Below the pieces are notes generated by a model. The model was not told the DNA's origin. It was given only the letters and a program-made list of their open reading frames with translations, and searched no databases. Shown one piece after another: positions 43,748 through 53,864 of a stretch of 64,000 nucleotides of DNA. Position numbers and translations under genes: made by a program. Origin of the DNA: Ostrinia nubilalis (taxonomy: Eukaryota; Arthropoda; Insecta; Lepidoptera; Crambidae); assembly GCF_963855985.1 (NCBI RefSeq), contig NC_087095.1:3110001-3174000 (forward strand). The letters run 5' to 3'. Numbering within the stretch: position 1 is the stretch's first letter; each line of letters begins with the position of its first letter.

Positions 43748-46700
43748 CGAAAATTTTCAAATAGAAGCCTCACCGGATATAAATCGGAAGTGATAAATCT
43801 AAATTATTATGACGGAATGTTAAGATTGCCACACGTGTTAATACCTGAAATTAAAGCAAAGTTTATGATAGATACGGGAAGTACACGATCGTTCATAAGC
43901 CCGAAAAAGGCTAACGAGTATTTCAACGCCTATAAATATGTAGAGCCATTTGAAGTCATTAGCACGCACGCGCGTAGTAGCCATAATGAAGTAATCCATA
44001 TTCCATTATTAAAATCATTTGCAACCACAGGAAGCCATAAGTTTTACGTGTATAACGTAGACAATCGTTTCGATGGCTTGATAGGTAGCGACTTGTTAAA
44101 ACAGTTGGGCGCTACCATAGACATGGACAAACAAATATTAAAAACTCATAACGCACAGTTGAGAATAATATATAGCCCACCATATGAAGTAACTATAGCA
44201 CCGCGATCCGAGTCACGTGTTAAAATCCCCACCACTGTGTCAGAGGGTGACGCAATAATTAATTATACTAACTTCGGACAAGGCGTCCGTATGCCCAGTG
44301 CTCTCGTGAGCTGTCAACGAGGTTACGCGTATACCGTGATCCAAAATAGTTCGGATAACTATATAACGATAACTATATCTAAACCATTCGCAGTAGAACC
44401 GTACAGTGTCAGTGAAATACCAGTTAATAATATCAGTGACGCACCGCAAGGTTATGAGATCGACGAAGTGTTACAGCAGAATCTGGAAAAACTCAGGTTA
44501 GAACATATGAATGATGAGGAAAGAAAGGTTATTAGGAATCTTTGCTATGAATACCGTGATATCTTTTATTGTGAAAAAATACCTTTGAGCTTTTCAAACA
44601 ATGTAAAACACCAAATCCGTACTAAAAACGAGGATCCTATTTACGTAAGACCATATAGGTTACCTCAAGTCCAGACAGACGAAATTAATAAACAAGTGGA
44701 AAAACTTTTATTAGATAATGTAATTCAGGAATCACATTCCCCGTGGAATGCTCCAGTGCATCTAGTTCCAAAAAAAATGGATGCATCAGGTGAAAGAAAA
44801 TTTAGGATGGTCATTGATTACAGACGTTTAAATGAAATCACAACCGACGATAAATACCCATTACCCAATATCGCGGATCTTTTTGATAAACTAGGAAAAT
44901 CAATTTACTTTACCACCTTAGATTTAGCAAGTGGGTACCATCAAATCGAGATAGATAAGGATGACAGACAGAAAACAGCATTCAGCACCCAAGCGGGTCA
45001 CTACGAATTTCTGCGCATGCCGTTCGGTTTAAAAACCGCGCCGGCGACGTTCCAACGCGCAATGGATAACGTACTGCGTGGGTTACAAGGAATGCACTGT
45101 TTAGTCTACCTTGATGACATCATAGTTTACAGTAATAGCTTACAGGAACACATTCAGAGCTTAAGAAAGATATTTGATCGCTTAAGAGAAACCAACCTTA
45201 AAATCCAATTAGATAAATCTGAATTCTTACGCAAGGAAGTCTTGTACTTAGGACACACAATCACTAAGGAAGGTCTTAAACCGAACAATGACAAAATTAA
45301 AGCCATCTTAGATTTCCCTATTCCCACAACTACAACAGAAATCAAAAGTTTCTTAGGTCTTATAGGTTACTATAGGAAGTTTATAAAAGACTTCGCCAAG
45401 ATAACACAGCCACTTACCAGTTGTCTAAAAAAACGTAATAAAATAATAATTGATGACAAATACAAATCCGCTTTCGAGACATGTAAAGAACTTTTAACAA
45501 ACGCACCATTGTTACAATATCCCGATTTCGAGAAACCGTTTGTTCTAACAACAGACGCCTCTAACTTCGCTATCGGAGCCGTATTATCACAAGGAACTGT
45601 AGGCAGCGATAAACCGGTCGCCTACGCAAGTCGTACACTGAACGAAGCCGAGACGCGATACAGTACCATCGAAAAAGAATTATTAGCCATAATTTGGGCA
45701 GCAAAGCATTTCAGACCGTATTTGTATGGTAGGAAGTTTACAATCTACACCGATCACAGACCACTAGCATGGTTAAATTCAATAAAGGAACCCAACAGTA
45801 AACTCACCAGATGGAAGTTACGTTTAGCGGAATTTGATTATGACATCATATATAAAAATGGTAAACAAAACAGCAACGCTGACGCGTTATCCCGAATTAA
45901 ATTAAACGCACTCACCGATGATGATAATATGTCAATGCAGGTAAATATAGACAATGATAAACCATCAAGTATAGTGACAATTTCATCAGATTCCAGTAAT
46001 TCAATTAATTCCCAAAAACGCGTAGAAAAAGACGATTACGGAGCTATTAGATCACCATCAAACAGTAGCACAATATCAGCACCAGAAAGTAGTTCACATT
46101 CCGCAACAGCACACTCCGCTAAAGACATAGATACCATAGGTATACCCATATTAAATGAAGCAATAGACACAAAACCTAATCAAATTATAGTAGATTCTTG
46201 GGGATTAGACAAGTTAGAAGTAGTCGATGTTTCTAATTCCAAACAACGCATTTTAGAAATCAATTTACCATTAAATCGCCCTGATCTAATTAAAGACTTC
46301 TTAAAACGATATACCCGACCTAAAGTAAAACATTTTATCCACTTCACTGACCCTAATCATCGTAAACTATTTGTAGAAACAATAATAGCATTATTTAAAA
46401 AAGATACTGTACATTTCTTTGAATGCACAGAGCGTATCATTCATATAACAGACGAACAAGAACAACGCGCTATAGTACTAACTTATCACACCGGAACAAC
46501 ATGTCATCGTGGAATACGAGAAACAATAATGCGTCTTAAACGCACTTACTTTTGGAGTAAAATGGAAGAAACTGTTTCCAGCATCATAAATGCATGCGAA
46601 ACTTGTAAACAAATGAAATATAATAGAAAACCTTTTAAGCCCGAACTACAGTTAACGCAAACTCAAACAAAACCATTTCAGGAAATTTTTATGGATCTGT

Positions 46701-47524
46701 TTAGTATAGAAGGCAAATACTATCTTACAATCGTAGACGCGTTTAGTAAGCTAGGACAGGCTATGGAAATACCTAATAGATCTACACCGGAAGTAGTTAG
46801 AGCATTGCTAAAGTATTTCTCATTTTATGGAGTTCCGACAAAAATCAATTGCGACCCAGGCTCAGAATTCAATAACGCCCTTTTAAAAGAAATGTTAACA
46901 TTTAATAAAGTGGAATTACACATAGGTACTCCACATAACCCCAACTCAATGGGAATCGTTGAAAGATTCCACTCAACACTAATCGAGATTTACAGACTCG
47001 CTAAATTCGAACAAAAATTCACAGACGCAGCAGCCGTAATGACGTATGCAATATTGGCATACAATCAAACGATTCACTCAACGACAGGTTTAACGCCTTT
47101 TGAAGTAACTTTTGGACACACGGACTCTTCAAGCCCGTTTAACGTAGATTTTAATCAGCAATATACGCAACAGCTAGTAAAGGAACACGTAAGAAAAACG
47201 AAACATTTATACAAATATTTAACCGATAAAATTATTGAAACTAAAGAAAGCATTAGGAACAAACGCGGCGGTGAAACTGAATTCGACATCCAAATGGGTG
47301 ATACAGTGTTTATAAAAGGCGTGAATGAAAGACGAAGTAAGGATAAACCCCGTTATCAAAAAGCACAAGTCTCAGGTGAAATAGTTAGAAACACAGTCCC
47401 TGTAATATCAAAAAATAGACCCACTAAAGTTCCAATTAAAGACATAAGGCGTCCTCCGCAGGTGCCTCATCCTGATGATGATCCTGACAATCCGCGCCCG
47501 GGCCCTTCAACTCGACAAAATTGA
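43748..47524 (+). CDS. errantivirus Pol (protease, RT, RNase H, integrase)
   Basis: Open from 43748 to TGA 47522-47524. There is no upstream ATG, so expression by frameshift from gag is expected; GTG 43790 is only a reference point for numbering. Protease: FMIDTGSTRSF near residue 28. Reverse transcriptase: FRMVIDYRRLN, LDLASGYHQIEI, MPFGLKTAPATFQ and YLDDIIVYS near 440. RNase H: LTTDASNFAIGAVLSQG, EKELLAIIWA and YTDHRPLAW. Integrase: the H-x-H and CETCK zinc finger near 898-930, then catalytic Asp near 967 (FMDLFS), Asp near 1020 (NCDPGSEF) and Glu near 1056 (MGIVERFHSTL). All catalytic residues are present. It overlaps env by 50 bases. Confidence 0.93.
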   Translation, partial: RKFSNRSLTGYKSEVINLNYYDGMLRLPHVLIPEIKAKFMIDTGSTRSFISPKKANEYFNAYKYVEPFEVISTHARSSHNEVIHIPLLKSFATTGSHKFYVYNVDNRFDGLIGSDLLKQLGATIDMDKQILKTHNAQLRIIYSPPYEVTIAPRSESRVKIPTTVSEGDAIINYTNFGQGVRMPSALVSCQRGYAYTVIQNSSDNYITITISKPFAVEPYSVSEIPVNNISDAPQGYEIDEVLQQNLEKLRLEHMNDEERKVIRNLCYEYRDIFYCEKIPLSFSNNVKHQIRTKNEDPIYVRPYRLPQVQTDEINKQVEKLLLDNVIQESHSPWNAPVHLVPKKMDASGERKFRMVIDYRRLNEITTDDKYPLPNIADLFDKLGKSIYFTTLDLASGYHQIEIDKDDRQKTAFSTQAGHYEFLRMPFGLKTAPATFQRAMDNVLRGLQGMHCLVYLDDIIVYSNSLQEHIQSLRKIFDRLRETNLKIQLDKSEFLRKEVLYLGHTITKEGLKPNNDKIKAILDFPIPTTTTEIKSFLGLIGYYRKFIKDFAKITQPLTSCLKKRNKIIIDDKYKSAFETCKELLTNAPLLQYPDFEKPFVLTTDASNFAIGAVLSQGTVGSDKPVAYASRTLNEAETRYSTIEKELLAIIWAAKHFRPYLYGRKFTIYTDHRPLAWLNSIKEPNSKLTRWKLRLAEFDYDIIYKNGKQNSNADALSRIKLNALTDDDNMSMQVNIDNDKPSSIVTISSDSSNSINSQKRVEKDDYGAIRSPSNSSTISAPESSSHSATAHSAKDIDTIGIPILNEAIDTKPNQIIVDSWGLDKLEVVDVSNSKQRILEINLPLNRPDLIKDFLKRYTRPKVKHFIHFTDPNHRKLFVETIIALFKKDTVHFFECTERIIHITDEQEQRAIVLTYHTGTTCHRGIRETIMRLKRTYFWSKMEETVSSIINACETCKQMKYNRKPFKPELQLTQTQTKPFQEIFMDLFSIEGKYYLTIVDAFSKLGQAMEIPNRSTPEVVRALLKYFSFYGVPTKINCDPGSEFNNALLKEMLTFNKVELHIGTPHNPNSMGIVERFHSTLIEIYRLAKFEQKFTDAAAVMTYAILAYNQTIHSTTGLTPFEVTFGHTDSSSPFNVDFNQQYTQQLVKEHVRKTKHLYKYLTDKIIETKESIRNKRGGETEFDIQMGDTVFIKGVNERRSKDKPRYQKAQVSGEIVRNTVPVISKNRPTKVPIKDIRRPPQVPHPDDDPDNPRPGPSTRQN
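43751..43757 (+). promoter_or_regulatory. candidate -1 frameshift heptamer (gag to pol)
   Basis: A AAT TTT in the acidic-tail Gag frame has the X XXY YYZ form. A -1 shift there enters the pol frame, which is open from 43748. This is the normal way errantiviruses make Gag-Pol. I did not test for a downstream pseudoknot. Confidence 0.6.
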
Positions 47525-49196
47525 AAGGAATCCGGGATTGCTACCAGTGAAGGAAGGTCAAGCATTGATTAGTGAAGAAAACTGGACGGTGATAAAAACC
47601 TTAAATCTGACCAACATCCAAAGGGATTTAGATCATAACGTAGACAAATATAGGGAATTTAAAGCTCACATAAGTAACACGGTTAAAATAGGAAATGCAT
47701 TTGAATATAACAACATTAAAATGCAAACTGATAATATAATGCTCATTACTGTAGAAAAGTTTAAGCAAGTAGTACCTGTAAGTCGTAAAAAGCGCGGTCT
47801 AATAAATCCATTGGGATCTTTCATTAAAGCTATCACAGGTAATCTCGATAACGATGACGCTGAGAGATACGATACCATGATTAAAGAATTAAAAACTAAT
47901 CAAGACGCTATTGCAAATAAAGTAACGATCTTATCCGAAATGGCGGGTATTATAGCCAATAATACCAATGCAACTCGACACAATTTCGCCCAAATCAATA
48001 AAGAGCTATTAATAATTACAAGACAGATAAATCAAAGTAACGTAGAAAAATTAGAAAACAAGATCATTCAAGTATTTCATTTATTTATTCATAACTTTCA
48101 AACGATCTTTACACATTTGGACGATATTGAAACCGCTATAGCTTTTAGTAGACTTAAGGTGTTACATCAATCAATAATCGATAATAAGGAATTGTTAAAT
48201 GTATTAAAACAGATCGAAATAACTAATAAGTTAGTATTCCCAGCTAAATTAGCGAATTTAGTTAAAATTGAACAGACCATAGAGTTAAAAGCATATTTTA
48301 AAGAAAGACAGATAACGTTTATTATGAGCATTCCCTTGGTTACACCCGACATATATAATTACTATAGAGTAATTCCTTTACCCATCCTTAATAAAAATAA
48401 TATCACCACCATCCTTGCACCTAAATCCCCTTTTATCCTGGTACAAGAGGCGAAAACTTGGTCGCTCCCCTCACCATGCCAGGAGATCGACGAAAACCTT
48501 CATCTATGCAGAAATGTGGATACTACTACACAAGAACAGGACTTATGCACTTCAAGTTTAATGAAATCGGAAACTAACACTTCCATGTGCAAACCTATAG
48601 CCGTGGAAATCAATAACTTGTACATCAGATCTTTTTATGAAAACTGGTGGATTGTGTATTCCAGAAATCCGGTAACCCTGAAGGAAACTTGCAAGGGGGA
48701 AATCACGAGAAAACAACTTCGTGGCACTTACCTGGTTGGAATGGACGGAGTATGCGATCTCCAAATACAAAAGGTAACTCTCAGACGACGCCACTCTGGA
48801 GCGAGAGGCTTCAAATACCATAAAACAGCAAAGATAAACTTACCTGAAGTAGCACAAGGCCCTGTTAACGCAGATGAAGTAAAACCCGTAAACCTGGACG
48901 ACATCAACTTGGACAACTTGCAGCTTTTGGCGTACGCGCTGAAATCTCCCGAAAAACAAGTGTTAAGTGATGCAGTGATAAACATAAAAAGTGTTAGTGT
49001 TGGCACGGTAATTTTATATGTTATAATTGTGTTAGTTATAAGTATAGTTATATTTTATAAGATAAAGAAAATGTACCCAAATTTATGTAATCGAAACCCT
49101 CCGATTCCAATTAAGCAATCGGATGATTTCGAACTTAAGGAGGGAGGAGTTATGTCCTCCAACATGCCATCACGCATTATCCAAGTACCTAAATAA
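47475..49196 (+). CDS. errantivirus Env (baculovirus F-like fusion protein)
   Basis: 573 codons. A furin-type site RKKR at residues 104-107 is followed by a GLINPLGSFIKAI fusion-peptide-like stretch, as in errantivirus Env proteins, which descend from baculovirus F. A single membrane anchor spans residues 509-528, with a 45-residue cytoplasmic tail. Glycosylation sites (NLT, NNT, NAT) are visible. The first 40 residues are charged and contain no signal peptide, so the true amino end probably comes from splicing; CCTCCGCAG at 47453-47461 is a candidate acceptor. The last 16 codons and the stop lie in the 3' LTR. The frame is uninterrupted. I infer, but cannot show, that it could still be expressed. 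Confidence 0.88.
   Translation: MMILTIRARALQLDKIERNPGLLPVKEGQALISEENWTVIKTLNLTNIQRDLDHNVDKYREFKAHISNTVKIGNAFEYNNIKMQTDNIMLITVEKFKQVVPVSRKKRGLINPLGSFIKAITGNLDNDDAERYDTMIKELKTNQDAIANKVTILSEMAGIIANNTNATRHNFAQINKELLIITRQINQSNVEKLENKIIQVFHLFIHNFQTIFTHLDDIETAIAFSRLKVLHQSIIDNKELLNVLKQIEITNKLVFPAKLANLVKIEQTIELKAYFKERQITFIMSIPLVTPDIYNYYRVIPLPILNKNNITTILAPKSPFILVQEAKTWSLPSPCQEIDENLHLCRNVDTTTQEQDLCTSSLMKSETNTSMCKPIAVEINNLYIRSFYENWWIVYSRNPVTLKETCKGEITRKQLRGTYLVGMDGVCDLQIQKVTLRRRHSGARGFKYHKTAKINLPEVAQGPVNADEVKPVNLDDINLDNLQLLAYALKSPEKQVLSDAVINIKSVSVGTVILYVIIVLVISIVIFYKIKKMYPNLCNRNPPIPIKQSDDFELKEGGVMSSNMPSRIIQVPK
49137..49147 (+). promoter_or_regulatory. polypurine tract
   Basis: AAGGAGGGAGG ends exactly where the 3' LTR starts. 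It would prime plus-strand synthesis and is also part of env coding sequence. Confidence 0.8.
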
Positions 49197-49542
49197 GCAT
49201 TAAGATAACGAAATAAGCATATTAAGCATTTATCATTGATATCATATTACAATAACAACCTAAACTGCTGATGCTGAGTCGGGATAATTGAAATCAACAT
49301 CCTGCAGTTCCCGGTAGACGCCTCACGCCACCGGACCGATAATCAGCCCTATATAAGGAGCCCGTGATGATGGTATGCATACATTAGATTTTAGGCTTCC
49401 CACTTCGAAGCACCTTAGGCTAGTACCGTTCAATCGCTGAACATTTAGTTGTAATTTCTGTACTTTATAATTTCATTAAAAATCATTGAAAGTTTAAAGT
49501 TGTAGTTTTTTTATAAAGTCTGCTCGCCGCACAAACTTGACT
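49148..49542 (+). repeat. errantivirus 3' LTR
   Basis: 395 bases, no difference from the 5' LTR found by eye. Followed by the ACGT duplication. Confidence 0.93.
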
Positions 49543-49785
49543 ACGTACACTAAGCTGAGTAAACGCCACTGAAAAAAACGAAATCATAGTTATTTCACAT
49601 GAAATTTTAGGTAGTATTTTAAACTATTTTACTTAATTCAAAGCATGTGTAGAATGGTTTCGAAATTCATAATAACAAGTAGTAGTATTTCATCTTTTAC
49701 GGGTCTAACTTTTACTGTGTAGGTACCAAAGCTACTGTGTGTAGTATTTTAATATTTGGTAGTTATTTTGAGACTCTACATCATT

Positions 49786-50083
49786 GTCGGCCGTTTGGTG
49801 TAGTGGTTCAGAAACGGACCTCTATGCCAAGAGGTCCCGGGTTAGATTCCCGGCCGCCGGGCAGAAATTGAAATGTTGAATTTTAATTTCTGTGACGGGT
49901 CTGGGTGTTTTCTATGTATAATAATATTATACATAGAAAACATATTTATGTATGTATTTACAAAAAAAAGTATTTAAGTATGTTTATATCCGTTGTTCTA
50001 GTACCCATAGTACAAGCTTTGCTTAGTTTGCGGCTAGCGGCGCAGTGTAAAATGTCCAAGAATATTTATTATTTATTTATTTA
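49786..50083 (+). mobile_element. tRNA-derived SINE, near full length
   Basis: GTCGGCCGTTTGGTGTAGTG head with an A-box-like block, then GGGTTAGATTCCCGG B box, a body with GTGACGGGTCTGGGTGTTTT, an internal palindrome at 49906-49940, and an AAGAATATTTATTATTTATT tail. It is the uninterrupted reference for 7781-8305 and 10805-10895. Confidence 0.8.
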
Positions 50084-50545
50084 CTAGCGGCCGCCCGCGA
50101 CTTCGTACGCGTGGATCCCGTTTTACCCCCTTCATCTATCTTACGCGGTTTAGATTTTTTCATACAAATGTTTTTTCCCGCTAACTCCCGTTCCCGTGGG
50201 AATTTTGCGATATCCTGTTGTAACTAAGCTTTAAGTTTACTAAGGTACCTACATGCCAAATTTCAAGCGTCTAAGCGGTTTAGATTTTTCATTCAAAAGG
50301 ATTTTCCCGCGAATTCTCGTTCCCGTGGGAATTTCGGGAATTCCTTGTTCTAACTAAGCTTTAAGTTTACTAAGGTACCTACATGCCAAAATGCCGGACA
50401 GACAGACAGACAGACAAAAATGTTACTAATTGCATTTTTGGCATCAGTATCGATCACTAATCACCCCCTGATAGTTATTTTGAAAATATATTTCATGTAC
50501 AGAATTGACCTCTCTACAGATTTATTATAAGTATAGATTAATATT
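50084..50545 (-). mobile_element. LINE 3' end with internal duplication
   Basis: Starts ACTAGCGGCCGCCCGCGACT directly after the SINE tail. The block TTTCCCGC...CCCGTTCCCGTGGGAA with GTACCTACATGCCAAA occurs twice (about 50170 and 50300), unlike at 39223-39600. Ends in a GACAGACAGACAG run and a TATTATAAGTATAGAT tail. Confidence 0.7.
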
Positions 50546-51034
50546 GTGGCAGTCTATCGCTAGACAGTTTCCCCATGTTTCAGCTTATGTTCCAGAGTTC
50601 ATCAATCATGAGATCCGGTGGTTGAGAACTCGTTTACTCCACTTTTAATCACCAAACAATAATATTATAAGGTAATTAAGTACATCAAAGACGAGTAAGG
50701 GATAAAATATGCAAACACCTTCCAGAACCGTCCGGCTAGCGTGGGAAGTTTACAAGGCCAAAACGTCCATTCGCATCTAGTAAATAAAAATAGTCATTCG
50801 GTAGGTAGAGACTAAATAACTTGATGATGATTTAAAATAAAAACCCAGCCAGTGAAGATCAAGTTTGTCCTGGGGGAAAGATTTGACCCGCAACAAAATT
50901 AATAGTTGGTGTTCGAACCTATGTTAGAAGTTATTTACCCTTATATTTCCGTTTAAAGGTTGTATGAATTCAGATAAACAGACATTTCAACAGGGAATTT
51001 GCAAACGTAATTATACCTAAAGCAATACTTAAAC
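50546..51034. other. intergenic, nothing recognised
   Basis: No supported feature. Confidence 0.4.
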
Positions 51035-51036
51035 TA

Positions 51037-52145
51037 CAGTGTGAGTCACGTTAAAGTGTACATATGAAAATAGATGAAACTAGACCTATTTTTATCGACA
51101 AAAAAGAGGTCAAAAAATTTTCGAGATTTTTTTTAATTTTTTTATAGAATTTTTTTTCTTCCAATTACTTACTGTAAAGAAAACGTAATAACTTTTAAAC
51201 TAAGCGGTATATCCTGATAAAATAAAAACAGTAATAATGCTTAATAACAGGCGATACTAAAAAAAGACATAAAATACACAAAAAATGCCAACAAATAATA
51301 AAAAATGATACTTTTTAAAAAAAATCTGCTTTTAAATTCGTGTTTTTTTGGTTATTTGATAAATTTCTCCAAAAAATGCCCATATAACAGGTGGTTTTTA
51401 TTACTTTGTATTATTCTCTATTGTATTATCTATGTAAAACCAAAAATTGCATGTCTCTATTCCTATCACAACATTTGCTATGATCGTTTGAACAAAGGCC
51501 TGCAACAACATTATTCTCCGCTACAGGTAGAGACAATTTTAATTTTAACTAAAATGCTTATTTTACTTCGAAATCTTTTGTTTTTATTTGAAATCTAACT
51601 TGTCTTTATCAAAATTACAAATCTAGAGCCATTTTCAGTTTCATTGTTAACGAAGCGTTGAATGGCGCGCCCGGAGAGGCTTAGTTCAAACGATCATTGC
51701 AAACATTGTGATAGGGATAGAGACATGCGATTTTTGGTTTTACAAAGGTAATACGATAGAGAATAATACAAAGTAATAAAAACCACCGGTTGTAGGGGCA
51801 TTTTTTGGAGAATTGGAGAAATTTATCAAATAACCAAAAAAACACGAATTTAGGAGATTTTTTTCAAAAATTATCATTTTTTATTATTTGTTGGCCTTTT
51901 TTGTGTATTTTATGTATTTTTTTAGTATTGCCTGTTATTAAGCATTATTACTGTTTTTATTTTATGAGGATATACCGCTTAGTTTAAAAGTTATTACGTT
52001 TTCTTTACAATAAGTAATTGGAAGAAAAAAAATTATATAAAAAATTAAAAAAAAATCTCAAAAAAAAAATTACCTCTTTTTTGTCGATAAAAATAGGTCT
52101 AGTTTCATCTATTTTCATATGTACACTTTAACGTGACTCACACTG
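51037..52145. mobile_element. 1.1-kb foldback element
   Basis: Left arm 51037-51493 and right arm 51684-52145 are near-perfect inverted copies (about 460 bases each) around a 190-base spacer. Ends CAGTGTGAGTCACGTTAAAG and complement, TA on both sides (51035-51036 and 52146-52147). The arms differ mainly by small indels in A/T runs. There is no transposase. CAGTGTG ends and the TA target match the style of 7910-8173 and 11089-11487. Confidence 0.9.
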
Positions 52146-52147
52146 TA

Positions 52148-53280
52148 TAATAAACATTTCCTCTTCGTTTCATGTGTAGACGGCACGTCAACGTAACCAC
52201 TGTGGGTTCTTGTGCAGTTGTAATACGTTCGAGTTTGCAACAATAATGGGTAACCTGATGTGCTGTCGTGTGTACCTACTTTATAGGGATATTCCTACTC
52301 AATAGTTTTACGTCATAGATCGGGATACAATTAATTACAAAATAATTTTAATATCGAGTTACTTCTGAATTAACAACAGTTATCCTCATAATGTCACCGT
52401 TAGCAAGCAATATGTTAAACAATTTGAAATTAATTATTAGGTATCGGAAAAGGTGTAAAATATAATTTTAGAGAAATGTCACATGAAACACTTTCAGTTT
52501 TCAGTTTTGTAAAAAATATTAATCAAAATATTATTTGTTGAGTTTTGAGGAAAAATCTTCCATATATCTCTTAAATTAAATTACTTCTTAAATACATTAT
52601 TTCCAAGCAGGAAAATTATCTTAATAATCTTAATTTAAGATTGTATTTGTTTATTTTATTCTAATGTAATTTAAAGTTTGTTTTCATTACGGAGGCATTT
52701 GAAAATTATGGGGAAGGAAAATATTAAAAAAAAGGATTACTTAATTTGTAAAAATATTATTACAATTTACAAGTGATTATTGTTTCATCATTTAAATAGT
52801 ATAAACACTCTATAGTTGTGAAGATATGACATAGGTACTAACAGATCGATTACAGAACAATATGAACATAGTACTTAACTAAAGTTTTGGCTTTTATAAA
52901 TGTTTAACTTAAGTGATAAAAGCCTTAAATAAATAAAATGGATACTTTTACATAACCATACCGATTATAGGCACAACAATCCAGACTAAAACCTCAAAAT
53001 AATATTAAGTACTACCTACTTACGCTAAAACCCCCTCTACATTTACTATGTTAAAGTTCATGAATGAGTAGCAATTCATTCTTTTCATTGGTATTGGAAA
53101 TGCCCGTGGTTTGACTATTTCCACCAACCGCAGCGTATTAACCGCGGCGTTTTCCAGACATTGGTAACTCCGAAAAAAATATGCGTCAACTTTGTAGTTC
53201 TGGCGTTTTTTCTGGTAAAAATTCCTATTAATCAGTAGCAAATAAAATTAATTGGTTGAAAAAAGAATACGAAAAATAGG
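52148..53280. other. intergenic, nothing recognised
   Basis: AT-rich DNA with no supported gene. Confidence 0.4.
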
Positions 53281-53284
53281 TCTA

Positions 53285-53375
53285 ATTTTTTTTTTTTTTT
53301 TTTTATGTGATAGGAGGCAAACGAGCAGACGGATCACCTGATGGTAAGTGATTACCGTCGCCCATCATTTAAAAA
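53285..53375 (-). mobile_element. retroposon 3' tail, minus strand
   Basis: A T run (53285-53303, a poly(A) on the minus strand) is followed by GGAGGCAAACGAGCAGACGG and ATCACCTGATGGTAAGTGAT. Same tail as at 18790-18910. The body is missing. Confidence 0.65.
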
Positions 53376-53775
53376 ATGTTTAGTAGGTAACGTTTAATTT
53401 TGTGCAAATATTTAATGTATCTTAACTTGCGTACTTTACCATGATAGATATAATATGTGTTTCGCGATTCGCTTAATATATAATTTTTCTAATGGTTTTG
53501 GGCACGATTTGAAGACGTGACATTTACGGGGCAAAATGTGCCACCCTAAACTGCATCTACACACATGAGGTATGATTGTTGTCAAGTACCTAGTAGAACG
53601 GAATGACACCCAATGCAATAAAGTTAGTTTTTAATTGGGCCAGATACCCTTTGAAGAAGCGAGACAACACACCCAACGCAATGAGATGAGTTAGCGCAGT
53701 GTAGCGTACTACGTAGCGGAGCGTTTCCAAGCGTTTTCCCACCGCAGTGACCGCCTCGGCGCTATACGCACGCGC
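53376..53775. other. gene C upstream flank
   Basis: No element recognised. The block 53690-53775 is GC-richer (GTAGCGTACTACGTAGCGGA, CGCACGCGCCGC) and may hold proximal promoter elements. Confidence 0.35.
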
Positions 53776-53777
53776 CG

Positions 53778-53813
53778 CATACAAAAGACATTAAACTTGA
53801 ACGACGTCTCAGT
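53778..53813 (+). promoter_or_regulatory. likely gene C core promoter
   Basis: A TATA-like ATACAAAAG at 53779-53787 stands about 30 bases before an arthropod initiator TCAGTC at 53809-53814. This gives a leader of about 55 bases before the gene C ATG. Confidence 0.55.
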
Positions 53814-53864
53814 CTGTGCCGAGGTGACACTGTGAGCGCGTGTGTGAAGTGATAAACAACGAAA

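Larger units (their letters stand above)
41716..49546 (+). mobile_element. errantivirus-type endogenous retrovirus (gag-pol-env)
   Basis: The element proper is 41720-49542 (7823 bases) with 395-base LTRs that look identical. AGT...ACT ends and an exact 4-base duplication ACGT (41716-41719 and 49543-49546) are the insertion signature of gypsy-type errantiviruses. A TGGCGCAG primer site, a purine tract, and gag, pol and env frames follow in order. The pol and env frames are open throughout. Identical LTRs mean a very recent insertion, and the element may be polymorphic in the population. Confidence 0.93.
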
